This document shows positions 1-14,738 of a stretch of 64,000 nucleotides of DNA, piece after piece. The stretch is taken from positions 1,178,001 to 1,242,000 of the forward strand of contig JAJKFH010002994.1 in the NCBI GenBank assembly GCA_023333565.1, written 5' to 3'. The DNA is from Puffinus mauretanicus (Eukaryota; Chordata; Aves; Procellariiformes; Procellariidae). Both the position numbers and the translations under genes were made by a program. The stretch's first letter is position 1, and the number at the start of each line of letters is the position of its first letter. The notes below the pieces were generated by a model. It was not told where the DNA came from. It made no database searches and saw only the letters and a list, made by a program, of their open reading frames with translations.

Positions 1-106
1 CAGTGCCGCCTTTGTAGCTTAGTTTATCATGAAAGCCAATGTCATGACTACTATGGCAAAATTGAATCCCACTTACATGTGTTCTCTATTGACCACTGAT
101 TTCTAG

Positions 107-3100
107 GAAGAAGATGATCAGCAAAGGCTTAGTAAGAGAAAGGAGCAGAAGCAGAAAGATTCAGATGATGAAACGAAAGCTTCATGTTCTCTAGCCCATG
201 AGGAAACCCTTACCCAGCTCTCTAATGAAGAGGTAAAACAATTGGATAGTTCAAAGCAACTTTGAGCACTCGTGCATTCCTCAGGGTGTTGATTACAAAT
301 ACAAATGGAAACTAGTGCCCTTTATTCTCTGTAGCTTATAATTCTTATTAAGCAATGAAAAATCTTTGGAGTTGCACTTGAATAGATAAATTGTAATAAA
401 GATTGGAAGACAATGCTTTACAATCCTGAGAAGTGCTGTTAAAAACTGTAATTTACCTTCTGTGTTCTGGATGTTAACTGCTATTAAATTCTCTTGGGAT
501 TTATAACCATGTTCTAACACACCTAAATGTTCAGAATTAAACCAATTATATCTGAACATTCAGCAAGTGTATTGTAGCTACTTTGCTAAATGACTTGTTG
601 AATTCTGTACTAAACTTAAACTGGTTAGACAAGTCTGAGATCACGGATTATGAAGTTAGCCAGTTGCTTAGCAAGTGCAAAATAGCACGATGTGTGTGTC
701 TGTGTGTATTAAGCTACATCCAACTGTGCAAGCAGAGGTTTTTGGCCACATCTGTTCAGCAACCAAAAATAAGCTTTTTTTTTTTTTTTAGCCAAGCCAG
801 TAGCTGGGGCTCAGCACCAAGTTTTTGCGGAAGCTGCTTGAGCTGTTTTAGTAGTCTCTTTTTATAACAGCCAGAAAACGTGATGCTGCTGGATGTCATT
901 AGTTAGCAAGCCTTTTGAGTGTTGTAGATAGTCATATACTGGGACAAGCTAAAATTGTATTTGAAATTTGCCTAAGCTTTTCGCTTGTGAAGAACCAAGT
1001 CCAGTGAGCACACAGGTTGTAACATGGAAACAATATCAAAATGGGCAATTACTTATCCTTTCCCACTGCATTTTGCTTGTTTATCTGATCATCTGGCAGG
1101 TTCTATGTTGATTTTGTAAGTCAAAACAGGGACAAATTAATAAAAACAAACCAAGTTTTGTGCTATAGAAGCTTATGTAAGCTTCAAGAGACTTGGGAAT
1201 TTGCAGTGTCAACCAGTATTTTGCCTGTTTTGTTTATCCTCTTTGAAGGGATAAAAAGTGTATACTTCTAGAGTCTGCCCTTTATTGTTATCAATGATTT
1301 GTAACAGTTCAGAATGCAGAAAGATGTTCACAATTGTAACATCTAAATGTAGCTGAGATCTAGTTCTACCCGTTATCTTACAGTAAGGATACAACTTTTT
1401 CTATTTCAAATTCTGTGTGGTATACTAACACTTCTGTATCCAGATGTGAAATGAGACCTATTGATGGTGAACAGAAGTTTTGTCTTCTGATGCTTTTTTT
1501 AGTCTCAGTTCCTGGGATACTCTTAAGTCCCTTAATCACAACATTTATTTAATTCTAGGAATTATACATGATGGAGAATTTTACATTTTGAGTAAGGGTA
1601 TAATTTCCAGAGTGGTTTCGGTTTTGCTTATGGATTTATATTTTGTTGCTATTTTATGACCTTTTCTAGCTGTACAGAATGTGTTTTAGAAGTGGTAATG
1701 TATCGTATTATCAGTCATGACTCATAACTTGTCGTAATTTGACTTCTGAGCTCTTCTCTGTTGAGCAGTTTGCAATACAAACAAACGATTTGTTAACTGT
1801 ATCACCAAACAGTTGTTGTCTGAAGATGCAGTTTTATATAAGTCCGTATTCTCTTGACTTTTTGTTATGAACTTAAACTCATATATACACGTATTAAAGT
1901 AAATATAAATATTATGCCTAAAAATGCTTAAAACAAGGCATTTAAAAGAGTCATAAAAACAGTAATGCATAATATATTGTTATAAGTTACAAACACCTAT
2001 ATGGAAGTACCAACTGCCTGCTAGTCTCTGCTGGACCTATTTCGGAAATTATTATTTTTCTCAAGAGGCTTGTTTTCAGTGTTACTTTCTTTACATGTCT
2101 AATGGCAAAGCAGAAGTGCATAATATATTGTAAGATATTTTGAAAGCAGTCATATGCTTTTAAATAAAGCATTACTGCTCTCTTTTCAATGCTACAAATA
2201 AATAAAAATAGATCAAGAGACTTAATCTGCCTTATACACGTCACAGGACAGTTAGTGTGGCTTTTGGTATTGGCATTCCCCAGGATGCCTTTCTGTTCAA
2301 GCCCAGCCTTTTCCCTTTTCATTTTATTTTACATACAAATAACCTTTTAAAGAAAATATTTCTTTCTCTTACAATATTTTGTCAGGGACTCAAAGCAGAA
2401 GAAAGAAATAGAAGAAGAATATTCACTTGTCAGTATAGAGTAGATTTTAAGTATATCATTCTCCATTTAATTTTATATTAACGTAAAGCTTTTTGTTTAC
2501 GAATTTACTTCTGAATTTACTTGTGGAAGTGGAATATTTACTTTCTGTTGTGTAGATTATAATTCTAGAAGTGATATTGCAAGTATCTCTTTAGTGGAAG
2601 AAGCGCCTTGCCTCAAACATTGGAAGATGTAAGGTGACTGTGTCCTTGCTTCTCTGGCAGGAAGACAGACTCTTACAAAAGCACTCTGTTAACAGAAGAC
2701 TTTTTTGCTTGCTTGTTTGTTTTGGTTTTTAATTCTAGCTGGTACATTTCAGTTCCCTATCCTTTTCTCTGCCATCTTAAGTTTAGTGATCGGATGTTCT
2801 TGCCAAAGCCAATTTAAACTTGCCTTTACCATGTCTGAGAATTAGTGTCCAGCATTCCTTTTGTACCATGCTTCTAGAACGGAGTATATAATTTTTTCTT
2901 CCTTGTTTTTAAATTCCAGGTGCATGTAAATAGCACCCATGGTTCAGTCCATTCATTGGATGCAGACTTGCTTCTTTCTTCTGGTGAATCTTTCAATAAA
3001 TCGGATAATGATATGTTTAAAGATGGACTACGGAGAGCACAGTCAACAGACAGTCTGGGGACATCTGGATCTTTACAGTCCAAAGCTTTAGGATACAACA

Positions 3101-6100
3101 ACAAAGCAAAATCTGCTGGGAACCTGGATGAGTCAGATTTTGGACCACTTGTTGGAGCAGATTCAGTGTCTGAGAACTTTGATACAGCTTCCCTTGGGTC
3201 TCTGCAAATGCCAAGTGGGTTCATGTTAACCAAAGATCAGGAAAAAGCAATCAAAGCAATGACACCAGAGCAAGAAGAGACTGCTTCACTTCTTTCCAGT
3301 GTTACACAAGGGGTTGAAAGCGCTTATGTATCTCCTAGCGGTTACCGCTTGGTTAGCGAAACAGAGTGGAACCTACTGCAGAAGGAGGTGAGTACCCGCT
3401 GCATGCATCTGCTGTGACCGCTGCCTGCGTGACAGGCTGCCTCTGCGCGTTGTGGGCTGTCTGCTAGGTGAAAGCTCTTTCCAATTTGCTTTACACGGAG
3501 TCGGGTGCGGAAGGAAATACGTAGCATCATATGTAGCTATTCACTTTTTTTTCTTGGAATACTTCTGTAGGTAAAGCATATCTGATGTAAACCATATTGG
3601 CTGACTCTGTTCGTGGGAAAGTCAGCTTTACTAAACACAGGATATTTTTGCACTTAGGGGAGGGTCTGGCAGAGGTAGCCGTTGATCTCTCAAGTATGTG
3701 AGGGGGTGAAAAAAGATGGGAGAACTCAAAGAAAAGGAGAAAATGGGAAGCTAAGAAGAGGATGTTATAGTGCATCTGGGGGTGACTAGGAAAGGTCAAA
3801 GATTAACAAAAGGAGCAAGGCTAACAGTGCTCTTTTGTACACCAAGGAGTTTTACTGAGGATTGTGCATGGAATGCAATTTAGAAATGAGCAGCCAAGAT
3901 ATGCATAACACACAAAGCTACCACAAAGGAAGCTTCAGAAAATTGTTGGGGACTTGCATCATCAGAAACCAATTTCTGAGAGTGACAAGCAGCAGATTAG
4001 ACTTAACACTGTGCCAGTTTCAGTAGGGGTGACCAAGGAAATTGTTGCTTCTAGGTGTTCTGCCTGTCAGTTTTTCAGCAGTTTTATATGATGCCAGTTC
4101 AAAGCTTGTATTTGGTTTATTGCTGAAAAAGAGGAGTATTGTGGGGCTCCTCTGGTTACTCTTTGAGAAGAAGAGAGGCCAAAGAGCAACACCTTGGCGG
4201 GAAGAAAAGGTGGGGCGGGGGGAGATAACAATCTGTAATGGGTGAAAAGGAAGACAAGGTGGGGGTAAAAAAAAAAGGAATGTAAGAATGCAGTGAAAGA
4301 GAAGAGGCCAGGCAAAGGCCAGATGAGATGAAGAACTGATGATATTTTATTTCCTCAACTTGTTGGAATTCAACTTATCTGCAAATCATTACTTAGGAGG
4401 TCTCTCTAAACCTATTGTAAAGTTGCTATTTTTTGTGTTGCTACTAATTTGTAATATCTGGAGAAACTACAGTGATCATTATCTCAGAGCTGAGTTAAAT
4501 CCTTTACTCTTGAGTATTTCCTTGCCCGGTTGATATTTGGAGGACATTTTACTCCAACCCTTTCTTAGAATTCAGAAAAGAAATGCACTGCTTCCCACGT
4601 GTTTCTGGAGGCAGGAGTACAGGCAGGGTATGTGAATGCCACTCTGTGTGGGTGGGACATGGAGCAGCAAATACAAATACAATTTCAGCTCAAACCTGAC
4701 TTGCAGCTGGAGCTTTGGTAAAACTTCCATTTGTCCTCTTGGCCAAAACCATTACAATTTCAAAATGGCAGCTGGTTTACTCTTTGTTTCCCCGCTGCAC
4801 ACCCCTACACTTTTTTTGTCCCCTCCCCTCTCTCCTGTTTGGTTTGGTTTCCGGGTTTGTTTTTGCGTTTTTTTTAAAATCTGCCTGTCTTCTACTTTAT
4901 TCTTTCCCAATTGTTCTTTTAGCGGATTATTCAGTCTCTGATACTAAGCAATACTGGAGGAGGGTATTAAAAAGTAAATAAAGCTTGATGACTGTTGTAG
5001 AACAAAATTAGTGTGTGCCATTGAAAAATATTCAAAGCTCAGGTACGGGAGGAAAAAGATTTAAGGAAGTCTGACCTGATGAACTGACTTGCTTTTAATG
5101 GGTTCGTGTTGATTTAAAAACAAACAAACAAACAAAAAACAAAAAAAAAACCCCAAAAACGAAAAACCACCAAAAAAACCAAACACACACCCAAAACAAA
5201 AAAACACAAACACCGTAGTATTGTGTTTATAATTTGATTTGTAATATAAAATAATTGCATGAAAAAATGCTATGGTCTGTTGAAAGCATTTCTCAGAGAG
5301 GTTTGTTTCTATACAGGTAATTCAATAATGTATTTCAAAAGGACACACTGAATGACTCGATGAACTCTTGCATGTCATGGCTTATTGCTTTTGTGCTAAA
5401 AGTGGGCCTCATGCCAGGAAAAGCTGATATCCTACAGCTAATTTACATTATCCTTTACTTTTAGAGCAACTTAATCTTGTCATTACATGATTCTGCCACT
5501 GTCTTTTGTTCATAATATTTTGTGATCACACACCACACCTGAAAGTATGTAGCACTCCTACATTCCTTGAAGAATTTTATGGCCTCTATGGCAGGTGATA
5601 ACTCTGTGTTCTTCAGGTGCAGAACGCAGGGAACAAGCTGGGTAGACGCTGTGATATGTGCTCGAATTACGAGAAGCAGTTGCAAGGTATCCAGATTCAG
5701 GAGGCTGAGACAAGAGACCAGGTGGGATTTCTCTTCAAGCTTTACCAAGACTTTTGCAGTTGTTCCTACTACTAAGGTTGCAACAGTGAACCATCTGCTG
5801 TTTTATTCATTGGTTTTAATTGAACAATGTCAGCATACTTAAAATCTGGATAACTTCTGACATGTTATTGACATAACCTGATTTGTTACTGTTATGTGGT
5901 CATGAGCACCACGTGTACCTATTTCTTAAGGATTCACCTTGGAGAACCACTTTATCCGGTGCTATAAGATGACGCAGTAAAGGCACTGTTCTATAAAAAG
6001 TGTTGTGCTCATGCTGAAGTCAGTATCTTTTATAATTTATATTCTAAAATGCTTTTCATGCATTAAATTCTATTATCTTTGATACTGCAAGAATTGTTAA

Positions 6101-9100
6101 CAGCAAAGGGAAAATTAGAGGACCTCATCCTAGCAGCATAAAATACTGTAAAGTATTGGAGGATGTTTGTTTCCTGCCATATACCGAAGAACAATTTTCA
6201 GATTGGTACGGAAGGCATGAGTCACATTCTGCTTTGAAATAAGTGATTGAAGTCATTACATGGCGATGGTCCAGCGCAGTTTGATGTCCCATGTTTCCAT
6301 ATAGGTGTAATCTGTGGTGCTGGGTGTTTCAGAAGAACAACAAAGGAACTTCTGGGTTGCACAGGGTTTTGAGGGATTTTGTTTTGTGGTTTGGAGGCAC
6401 AATGGGGTGGATCACATTTGTGTCCAGGAAATAAATACTCCCCTGAAGAATGGAAAATAAAATTATTGTGTGGTAACAACACAGGTGAAAAAGCTGCAGG
6501 TGATGCTGAGGCAGGCTAATGACCAGCTGGAAAAGACAATGAAAGATAAACAAGAATTGGAGGATTACATGAAACAAAGTGCTGAGGACTCCTCTAATCA
6601 GGTACAACCATTTTGTAATCAAGATGGTAGGAATCATGAAATGTTATTCAAAAGTATGTAATAAGAACTCTTGTCTTCTGTTAGATATGGATGGACTACC
6701 TGCTATAGAGGCCAAAAAAATGAGAATTTCTAGGGTTAGTTATGCTCCACCTGAGTCTGCCACAGTTTCGACATGTCTTTAATACGGTATCTAATTTTGG
6801 CCCTAAAGTTTCATCTCTAATCTTGAAATCCATTACAGAGGTGATAATTGGAATTTAAGTAGTATTTGAGTTTTGAAATGACCTGTGTTTGAAATGACCC
6901 AAACATGCAAAAGTAGCCCTATGTTCTTGGTTGGTAGAAGAGTGATACTATTCATACAACTTGCTCTCACCAATACTTGACGGACTTGTGGTGAAGACAT
7001 ACAGTTAATGAGTATCTGAGCAGGCAGTAACTGTACTGGGTCCAAAATATGCACTAGACTTCTTTAAAACAATAGTCTGAAAAGGTTTTTCAGTCTTGAG
7101 ATGTGTACATAACTCTTCTGGAACAATGGAGCCAAATAGGGTGTGTGGTAGTCATAGCTTTAAAAAAAAAAAAAAAAAGAAAAGTCATCATCTTTGGCCT
7201 ATTAAAGATTACAATATGAGGTAAATGCTGTGTACAAGACATTGAATTTACTTCACTTGAGCTGGAAAACTTTCTCTCTTCCATCCCATCCAGTATTTTT
7301 TTCTTACTAAAGAAACAGTAGTCATTAGACAAAGTCTGTCTTAGATAACAGGAATATGTTTATACATTCTTTCTTTTGACTGTACCAGGGTGCTCTTAGT
7401 TAAGTAATGCTTAATCTAACTGCTAAGGATGTGGTGTTGTAGAACAACTTAATTGTGAAGTTTTTGAAGATCTATGCTTTCAGAGAAAGGTACAAAAAAT
7501 TACTTTACCTTAAAAAAAATGCTGAAAACTTAGGTAGTATCTCTGCAGTTTCCCTTCAGTATCTCTGAACTGGCTTACATTCAAGTTTGATTAGAATTAA
7601 CTGTTTATTTGTTGTTTAGAGTTTGGTAAATAGAATATAAGTATATTATTGGTATAGAAGCACAGCATCTCTTCTTTACTGGCTGGAGCTGCATTACTGC
7701 TTTACTAAGTAAGGAATTAACAAAATAAACTTTCATGGATTAGTTTGAAATTTCAAAGTATATGTTAGTAATGATAACAGGCAAGAGAACTTCAGTGGTT
7801 ATTTCTTCTTCAAAACCTGTTTCATGTTTTATATCTTTGTGTGGATTTTCTTTTTTTAAGATCTCTTTGCTTATGGCTAAATGTCAAAAGTCGGAGAACT
7901 TCCTCAGTGAACTGCAGCAGGCGTTTTCGCAAGCAAAGAGAAGTGTCCAGGAGCAAATGGTAAGACAGCTTAAAGCCAGAGATCACTTGAACAGCACTGT
8001 TTGTCTAACCTTTGGAGCTCAACGTGTTTGTCAAAGGCTTTGTCTTGCTACCCAGTGAAGCTTGGTTAGAGAGAGCTGTGCATCTTAACATGTTAAGTTA
8101 CTGACCAAATGAGCTCTGATAGCAAGTGCTGGACCTGTAATAGTTTGTAGGGTCAGTCTGCCATACTTTCTGTGTGTATGCATATTGATTAATATGGAGA
8201 TTACTAGTCAACTTTTTCCCCCCCCTTATTCATTACGTACATTCCATGCCCATTTAGTATCTTATTTCACCTCAGATCTGAAGACAGAATAGATTTTCTC
8301 AACAATTTTTTAGGATTCATCACAAGTACCCTCACTAGTGAGTATTTTCTTGAGTTTTAGAAATGAAGGCTCAATGTTTTTACAGGTCAGACTTAAAATA
8401 TCAGCCCTAACACCTAGGAAGAGATACGTATGGGAACTTACTTTTTTTTAAACTATTTTGAGCATCTTATAGGAATTAAGCCAGAGAACAGGAATAGGAC
8501 CGCATTTTCTAGGGCAGAACAAAGTCTGACTTCCTCAGAGCAATTCATTCCCTTCTATATTAGAATCAAGTTTCTTCTTTTTTCCTCCCTTGCACAGCAT
8601 TGTGGGGACTAAGAGCATTCATTCTCATGAATCCCAGTATTGCATTTCTAGGGTCTGGGATTGTCTGTAGGACATAAAGACATTGCTTGCAGAAACGTTC
8701 TGTTTGATGTTCTGCATGAGAGCACGCCCAATGGAGACACAGAGATTCGGAAAATGTATTGATCTGAATATGCTTTTCATGCTGTTCACCTATAATACAA
8801 AGGGTAGCCTCTGTCAGAGTTCAAGTCCCTGTTTCCCTATACCAAAGCAATCATTCCTCTTAGAAAAGTTCGCTGGATTTTTTTCTTTTGTAATGCAAGC
8901 AAAACTATGTTTTCTTAATCCTTTTTCTTCACAAGGGATCAGCTGTTTTGATGTTTTTCTTAAAAGAGAGCGGGAGGCAGATGCCTACCATTGGAAGGTT
9001 CAGGATAATTGTTTAAGGTTTTTGAATAACCCGATCTTACAGCTGAGTTGTTAGGTGATTTTAATAAATATCACTGCCAGTTCTCGAAACCACATGTGAT

Positions 9101-12100
9101 TTCCCCTCCCGCCCTGCCTTCATCAGCACAGCTAGCTAATGGATAAATACAGAAGAAAACTGTGAGACTTAACAATGCTGTATTCATCACTTGCTTCTTC
9201 CTATCTACCTGTACAGTTAAGATTGATCTTTCCTTTATTTCTGGTGCATAGGCCAGGCAAAAGAGAACTGATAGTGTTGATCCACACAAACATTTTGTTT
9301 CCCTTCTTTACAAAGAATATTAATTCACCAGACCTTTGAAAGCAATGATAGTAAGTGCGGTATGAAGAGATCTGGGCATGACCCTGAGTGAGAATTTATG
9401 CTTTTCTTTACATTGGAGGCTGTCCTGATACAGTCAAGGGAGCAAGTTTCAGAAGAGTTGGTGAGACTGCAAAAAGATAATGAAAGTCTTCAAGGAAAAC
9501 ATAGCTTGCATGTGTCTTTACAGCAAGCCGAAGATTTCATTCTACCAGAAGCAGCAGAGGTAAAACATTTTTAAATCATTAACACAAATAATGCATGTGA
9601 CTAGATCTCACTGGAAGAATTTTCTTTATCAAAAAGCTGACTCATAGCACAATGCACAACAATCTGGATTTTAACCCTGTAAGTCTGTGATGTACAAAAT
9701 TGGCAGTCTGTGCCATGACCATGCTTCAGGGTATGGATAGATGATAATAAAATGAGTTAACTATGGCCTGACAACTGCTCTGTTGTCAGTAGAGTGTGGA
9801 CTTATTCCAGTTCAGCTAGTTTAAGCTGTTATTTTACAACTGGGCACACAAGCGTTCAGTCACCATGGCTGCAATGTAGGTATTGATTCAATAAATTAAG
9901 CTTAGTCTGTCACTTTAATTTCTGTCCAGGCATTAAGACCAGTAATAATCCTGAGCCTTGAATAATGATAAGCCTTGTCATCCTTTTCATGGCCACTCCC
10001 TTATGCTCAAGCATGTCAAGCTTAAAAGATCATGGGGGGTGAAGGGCAGGGGGAAAGGATCATAAGCCCGTGGAGACATGAATCTTTACACGTTCTTCAT
10101 TTACTATGGCCAAGCAAGCTGTTTGCAATTTTTGTTTTAATACCTTGCTGGATGCAAGATCTGGTATGTTGGGACAAACCCCGGGGTAGCATAACTTTGT
10201 CTTTGGCTTGTATGGTGATAAATATAGTACTGTGTTTGTCTAAAGATCATAATACAAATCTTTGTTAATCATTGATTCAGGAGCTCCGTGAGCTGATTTT
10301 AAAATATCGTGAAGACATAATTAGTGTGCGGACAGCAGCAGATCACCTTGAGGAGAAACTTAAGGCGGAGATTTTATTCCTAAAAGAACAGATTCAAGCT
10401 GAACAATATTTGAAAGAAAATATAGAAGAAACTCTACAGCTGGAAATAGAGAATTGCAAAGAGGAAATAGGTGAGCAGGGGTAAAACAGTCTCAAAATAG
10501 GAATATTAGAAATTAGTAAGATAAGTGAAGACTTGATTTTCAGATAAGTAGATTTATCTGAATTTTAAATACTGTCCATTTTTGATAGCAGATACACCAA
10601 AGCTGTGCAGCTGAAAACAAAAGTACAGTTATTTACCTTTGAGGCACCTTTGATGTAGCACGTGCTTAATTCTCCTTTAAATACTAACAGAAGTAAACAG
10701 GGTATATCCAGTTTCCTGTGGTTTTCTTGCATTTAAGCTTTAATATTCTTGTTTTTCAGCTTCCATTTCCAGTTTAAAAGCTGAACTGGAAAGAATAAAA
10801 GTGGAAAAGGAACAAGTAAGGACCCTTTCACTGTGGGATTTTTGGTTTTGGGTTTTTTTTTTTCTTTTTAGACAAAGAGAATAGGATTTTTTTTTTCTGC
10901 TGGTTCTATCAGTGACACTGTGTTGCTGTCTTTGACATCAGCCTCTTCATATCAGAGAAAATGAACCTTTTTCCCAATCTGCCTTTGAGGTGTCAGTAAC
11001 CCTTTAGATATATTTTTGTACGATGTTTAGCATGCCCAGTATTGGGAGGGAAAGAGAGCTGAACTAAGGAGAGAATTCTGAAACATGTAACGTTATTGTT
11101 CCTTCATCTCAACTTGCTTGTGGGATGCTGGGGGGCTGCCTTATTTGCATAGATAACCTTTCCTTTCTGTAAGAAGGAACACCAGTCTATGCATCTGCAC
11201 AGATTTTCTTACGGAGGGCACTGACACGGTACTGGACACTCTCAGTCTGTTGCAACTCTTGATATCAACTAAGAATGTAGATGCACCTGTGTTGTAACTG
11301 CACCTGTGCGGCTTCTGTGACCGTTTCAAAGGGAACACATAAGGTCATGCCTGGAACTTTGAAGATCAGAATAGCTGTATTGATGCCAGTATAGGACTGG
11401 ACACATTTATAGTTCTGTTCCTTAAAAGGTGTTTTGTCTGCTTATTAATCTGTAACCTAAATATTGAGTTAACTAATTCCTGACTAATATTAGGCTACCT
11501 AATAATAACCTAAATGTCAGGTTTGGGTGACATTTCTCTCCAGCTCCAAAAAGAAATAAATGGAGAGAAAGAGGTGTTACTTAGATGTTTTCTGTGTCCC
11601 TAGGAGAAATTATTGAGGTGTATTTCTGAGTCCTGTGAAGGACACCTAGGCTGTACTTCCTGTACGGAGGGACTGTGAGAAATTGAAATGTTAGGAATTT
11701 TAGTTAATACTTTTTTTTTATTGTTATGATATAGTTGGAAAGTTCTTCACAGGAAAACCTGCAGCAGCTGGAGAATCTGCAGGAAACAAAAAACACTCTA
11801 GAAGAACAGTTGAAGAAGGAGACAGCAGCAAAGGTAGCTATGATGTCTGGGTATGAAATGTATATGCATCTTCTATGGTGATCAAACTGTGGTCAGAAGA
11901 TGTATGACTACATGAGAATGAAAAAGGAAGCTTTTGAATGTTGATAAGATTCTGGCAGTGAAATAGTGTCTGTTGCATGCTGTTTAAATCCTCATCCCAA
12001 TCCCTACTTTGGCGGTCAAACGAATTAATTGTGATCCAATTTTTCTCCTTTTTTTTTTTTTTTTTCCCCTCCCCCAGAGACTTTTTTGACTAAAACTCGA

Positions 12101-14738
12101 GACAGCAAGACAGTTGTCTTTTCACCATCAGATTACTGCCCTTCATCTATGGTCATGTTCCATTAAAGCTCAGAAATCTGCTTTTTTATTTTGAGATCCT
12201 TGGATGTAGTGCTGTTAAAAGACATGGGGCTTTTTCGTGCTTTAACCAATCTAATGAGGATGTTTGTCTGGTGGCTATTAGCCCCCGATTTTGCAATTAG
12301 GAAAATTGAGGCGTAGAAAGAGTGATTGGTTTAATTTCTTGCCAGGACTCTGAGAATAACTACGCTGCTTTGCTCTAGTATCATCTTTAATCAGTTTATA
12401 CAAGCTTCTCCTTTTTTATTCAGTTTAAGCATAGCATAAAGAATCTCTTTCTCTTCAGGCAAACCTTGAACAGCTGGTATTTGAAGAGAAGAATAAAGCT
12501 CAGCGGTTGCAGACTGAATTAGATGTCAGTGAGCAAGTGCAGAGAGATTTTGTAAAGCTTTCTCAGACACTTCAGGTAAGGGAAGTGCAATCAATTTGTA
12601 AGGTGCTACTTTTGTTTCTTTACTTTTCCAGAGCTGTGTAAAATAAGTAGCAGCTGTAAATTTTCTTACGTTGGTATTTATGAACTATTTTAAAAGTTAT
12701 TAGTGTAATAAACTGATCAAGTATTCCTAGTATAATGTTAGTATTAAAGCCTATTGGGGATTTTATTTTGATTACTTGATTCCAACTGATTCTCAGCAGC
12801 AAAGATACACAACTATTGTACTAAAAGGAACTGTAGAGAGCCATAAATGATGGCACCTTTAGACCCTAGCATTTCATTGTCCATCTCCTGATGTTTTTCC
12901 AGTATGTTACTTTTCATAGCAAATCATTAGGGTGCAAATATTGGAGGACAAAGTAAGGAACTTGTACTGTTTGAAGAACCATTTCATATATTCATATCAT
13001 GTTATATTTACTGCCTTCTGTTTATACATCTAAAAGTCTTAGCCTTGCTATTGTCACTGTTGCTATGCTTGTATTTCCTCGAAAAAGTGGAACCTGTGAT
13101 TGGCGATGAGATATCGAGAGGTGGCTGAAGGAAGGAGTTTTGGCAGGGGTGTTCATCGAGGCTAATTCCAGTTTGTCAGGCTGATCTCTTTCTGTTAACT
13201 GTAGAGAGCGCACAGGGACCTGCAGTTTTTGTGTTTGCAAGGTGACTAACTGTCTCCTCAGGGAGCCAGGCTAGATTGATCTCACCTTCAGTGTCTGTGT
13301 TTTTAGAACTTGCACGCCCCCTCACATTCCAGCTTACTAGGAATCTGGCTCACAAAGGAGGTACTGAATTTCAGCACTGTCTCCTTTGAGTTCTTGGCCA
13401 GTCTGCTCGGTGAAATTCAGCAGAATTAAAAATACAGATTTTTTGAGTCAAGTTGTTCAGGTTTATTTGGAAAACTAAAACAGGAATTTAGGAGATTGTT
13501 TACTAGACAGAGTTTAGCTGGATGGACAATAGGGAACTGTCCTCTTTTGTTTTTTTTAGTAAGTACTGCATGCACCGCTTTATGCAGTTCTTAGGGCAAA
13601 AACATATACAGCACTTGGAAGATGTGTGGCACACTCTTCCAGAACTTGCAGGTAGTTTAGTAGGCCTTCAGTACTGAGCTCAGTAAGAGTGTTGTAGCTC
13701 TGTAATTAGTGTTTTCTTTCTGCCCTTAAGCAGTTCTTACATGTTAGTTTCTCAGCAGTTAGTGCTTTCAGTTTAAACGGTGGTTTGTGCCACCTCCACT
13801 GTGCATAGTACGAGAGATTACCATCGAATGAGGACTTTGGCTTCCTGACAGCCGGACGGGGTTATTTCCTTCCCTGACCTTGTCAGTGGAGAGCCTGGCG
13901 AGTATGACTGACTGACTCTGTGAGGTGTCCGCTGGCCAAGTTAGGTATCAGCAATGGAGAGGAAGGGATAAAAATCAATTAACTACTAGTTGGGAATTTG
14001 CAACTGAAAGCCCAGATCCTAATACAAAGAACGTGAAAGTTTGAATGTAAAAAAAAAAAAATGTATTAAAAAAATTGTGATCTCTCCGTGTTCATTTCAA
14101 CACAGTTCTGCTGGGCATTTTTTCAGCATATAAGAAATAGCTTAAGATAGATTATCAGAAAAGAGAAAAGTAAAAGAAGTGAGCTTGGAAATGGGATGTT
14201 TCCTCCAAGAGCATTTCAGCTTTGAGATTGAGAGGCTTGAAGGCATATGTTAGGCAGGTCTCTACTTCCTTACAGTCTTTCTGTGAAAGTTTACATTGCT
14301 TTGCACATCCCTTCCAGTTTGCCTGGCCAGTATGGTGTCAGTGACTGGTTAGTAGGCAAAACATAGAGTGACGATGAAGGCTTGCTTGAGCCCCACAGAA
14401 AGTGGCTTTTTATTTTAAAACCACAACTGCCTTATGTCTTCCTTCCCCCCGTTCTTGGTTGTAAATTAACCTTGTGCTCCTTCACACCTTGCATTTTTCA
14501 GCCAACGATAATTTGGTATCTCTTCTGCTTGCACAGGCGTTGCTCATGTGGCCTGTTGGCTCAGTTCTGGTTATGGGTCCGTGGTCTTGCACCAGTATGT
14601 TTTACTCGCTCAATTGCATCTGTTGGTTTTCTGTAGGTGCAGCTGGAGCGGATCCGGCAGGCAGATTCCCTGGAGAGAATCCGTGCAATCCTGAATGACA
14701 CAAAACTGACGGACATTAATCAGCTTCCTGAAACATGA
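107..14738 (+). CDS. RABEP1: Rabaptin-5, C-terminal 539 residues (5' part lies outside the window)
   Basis: Effector of Rab5 that, with Rabex-5, drives early-endosome fusion; cytosolic and endosomal coiled-coil dimer. Eleven exons join in phase: 107-232, 2920-3387, 5617-5721, 6485-6601, 7861-7959, 9419-9559, 10281-10470, 10760-10815, 11735-11833, 12459-12575, 14637-14738 (TGA 14736-14738). The large second exon carries the FGPLV motif (3139-3153), known in the family as the site for GGA and AP-1 gamma-ear domains, in a serine-rich linker. The later exons are heptad-rich coiled coil and end in the Rab5-binding C terminus (ILNDTKLTDINQLPET). FGPLV is residue 439 in human and residue 116 here, implying about 323 residues upstream and a full length near the human 862. 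Every internal junction has AG/GT. The exon at 7861-7959 is the most diverged from human. Gene identity is very secure; the true start is not in view. Confidence 0.97.
5115..5213. repeat. A-rich (AAAC)n-like simple repeat
   Basis: About 100 bp of almost pure A and C on the + strand, beginning as a clean AAAC tetranucleotide run and decaying into CA-rich sequence. It sits in a RABEP1 intron between the exons at 2920-3387 and 5617-5721. It has the look of an expanded low-complexity tract; no linked retroposon body is seen upstream. Confidence 0.85.
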
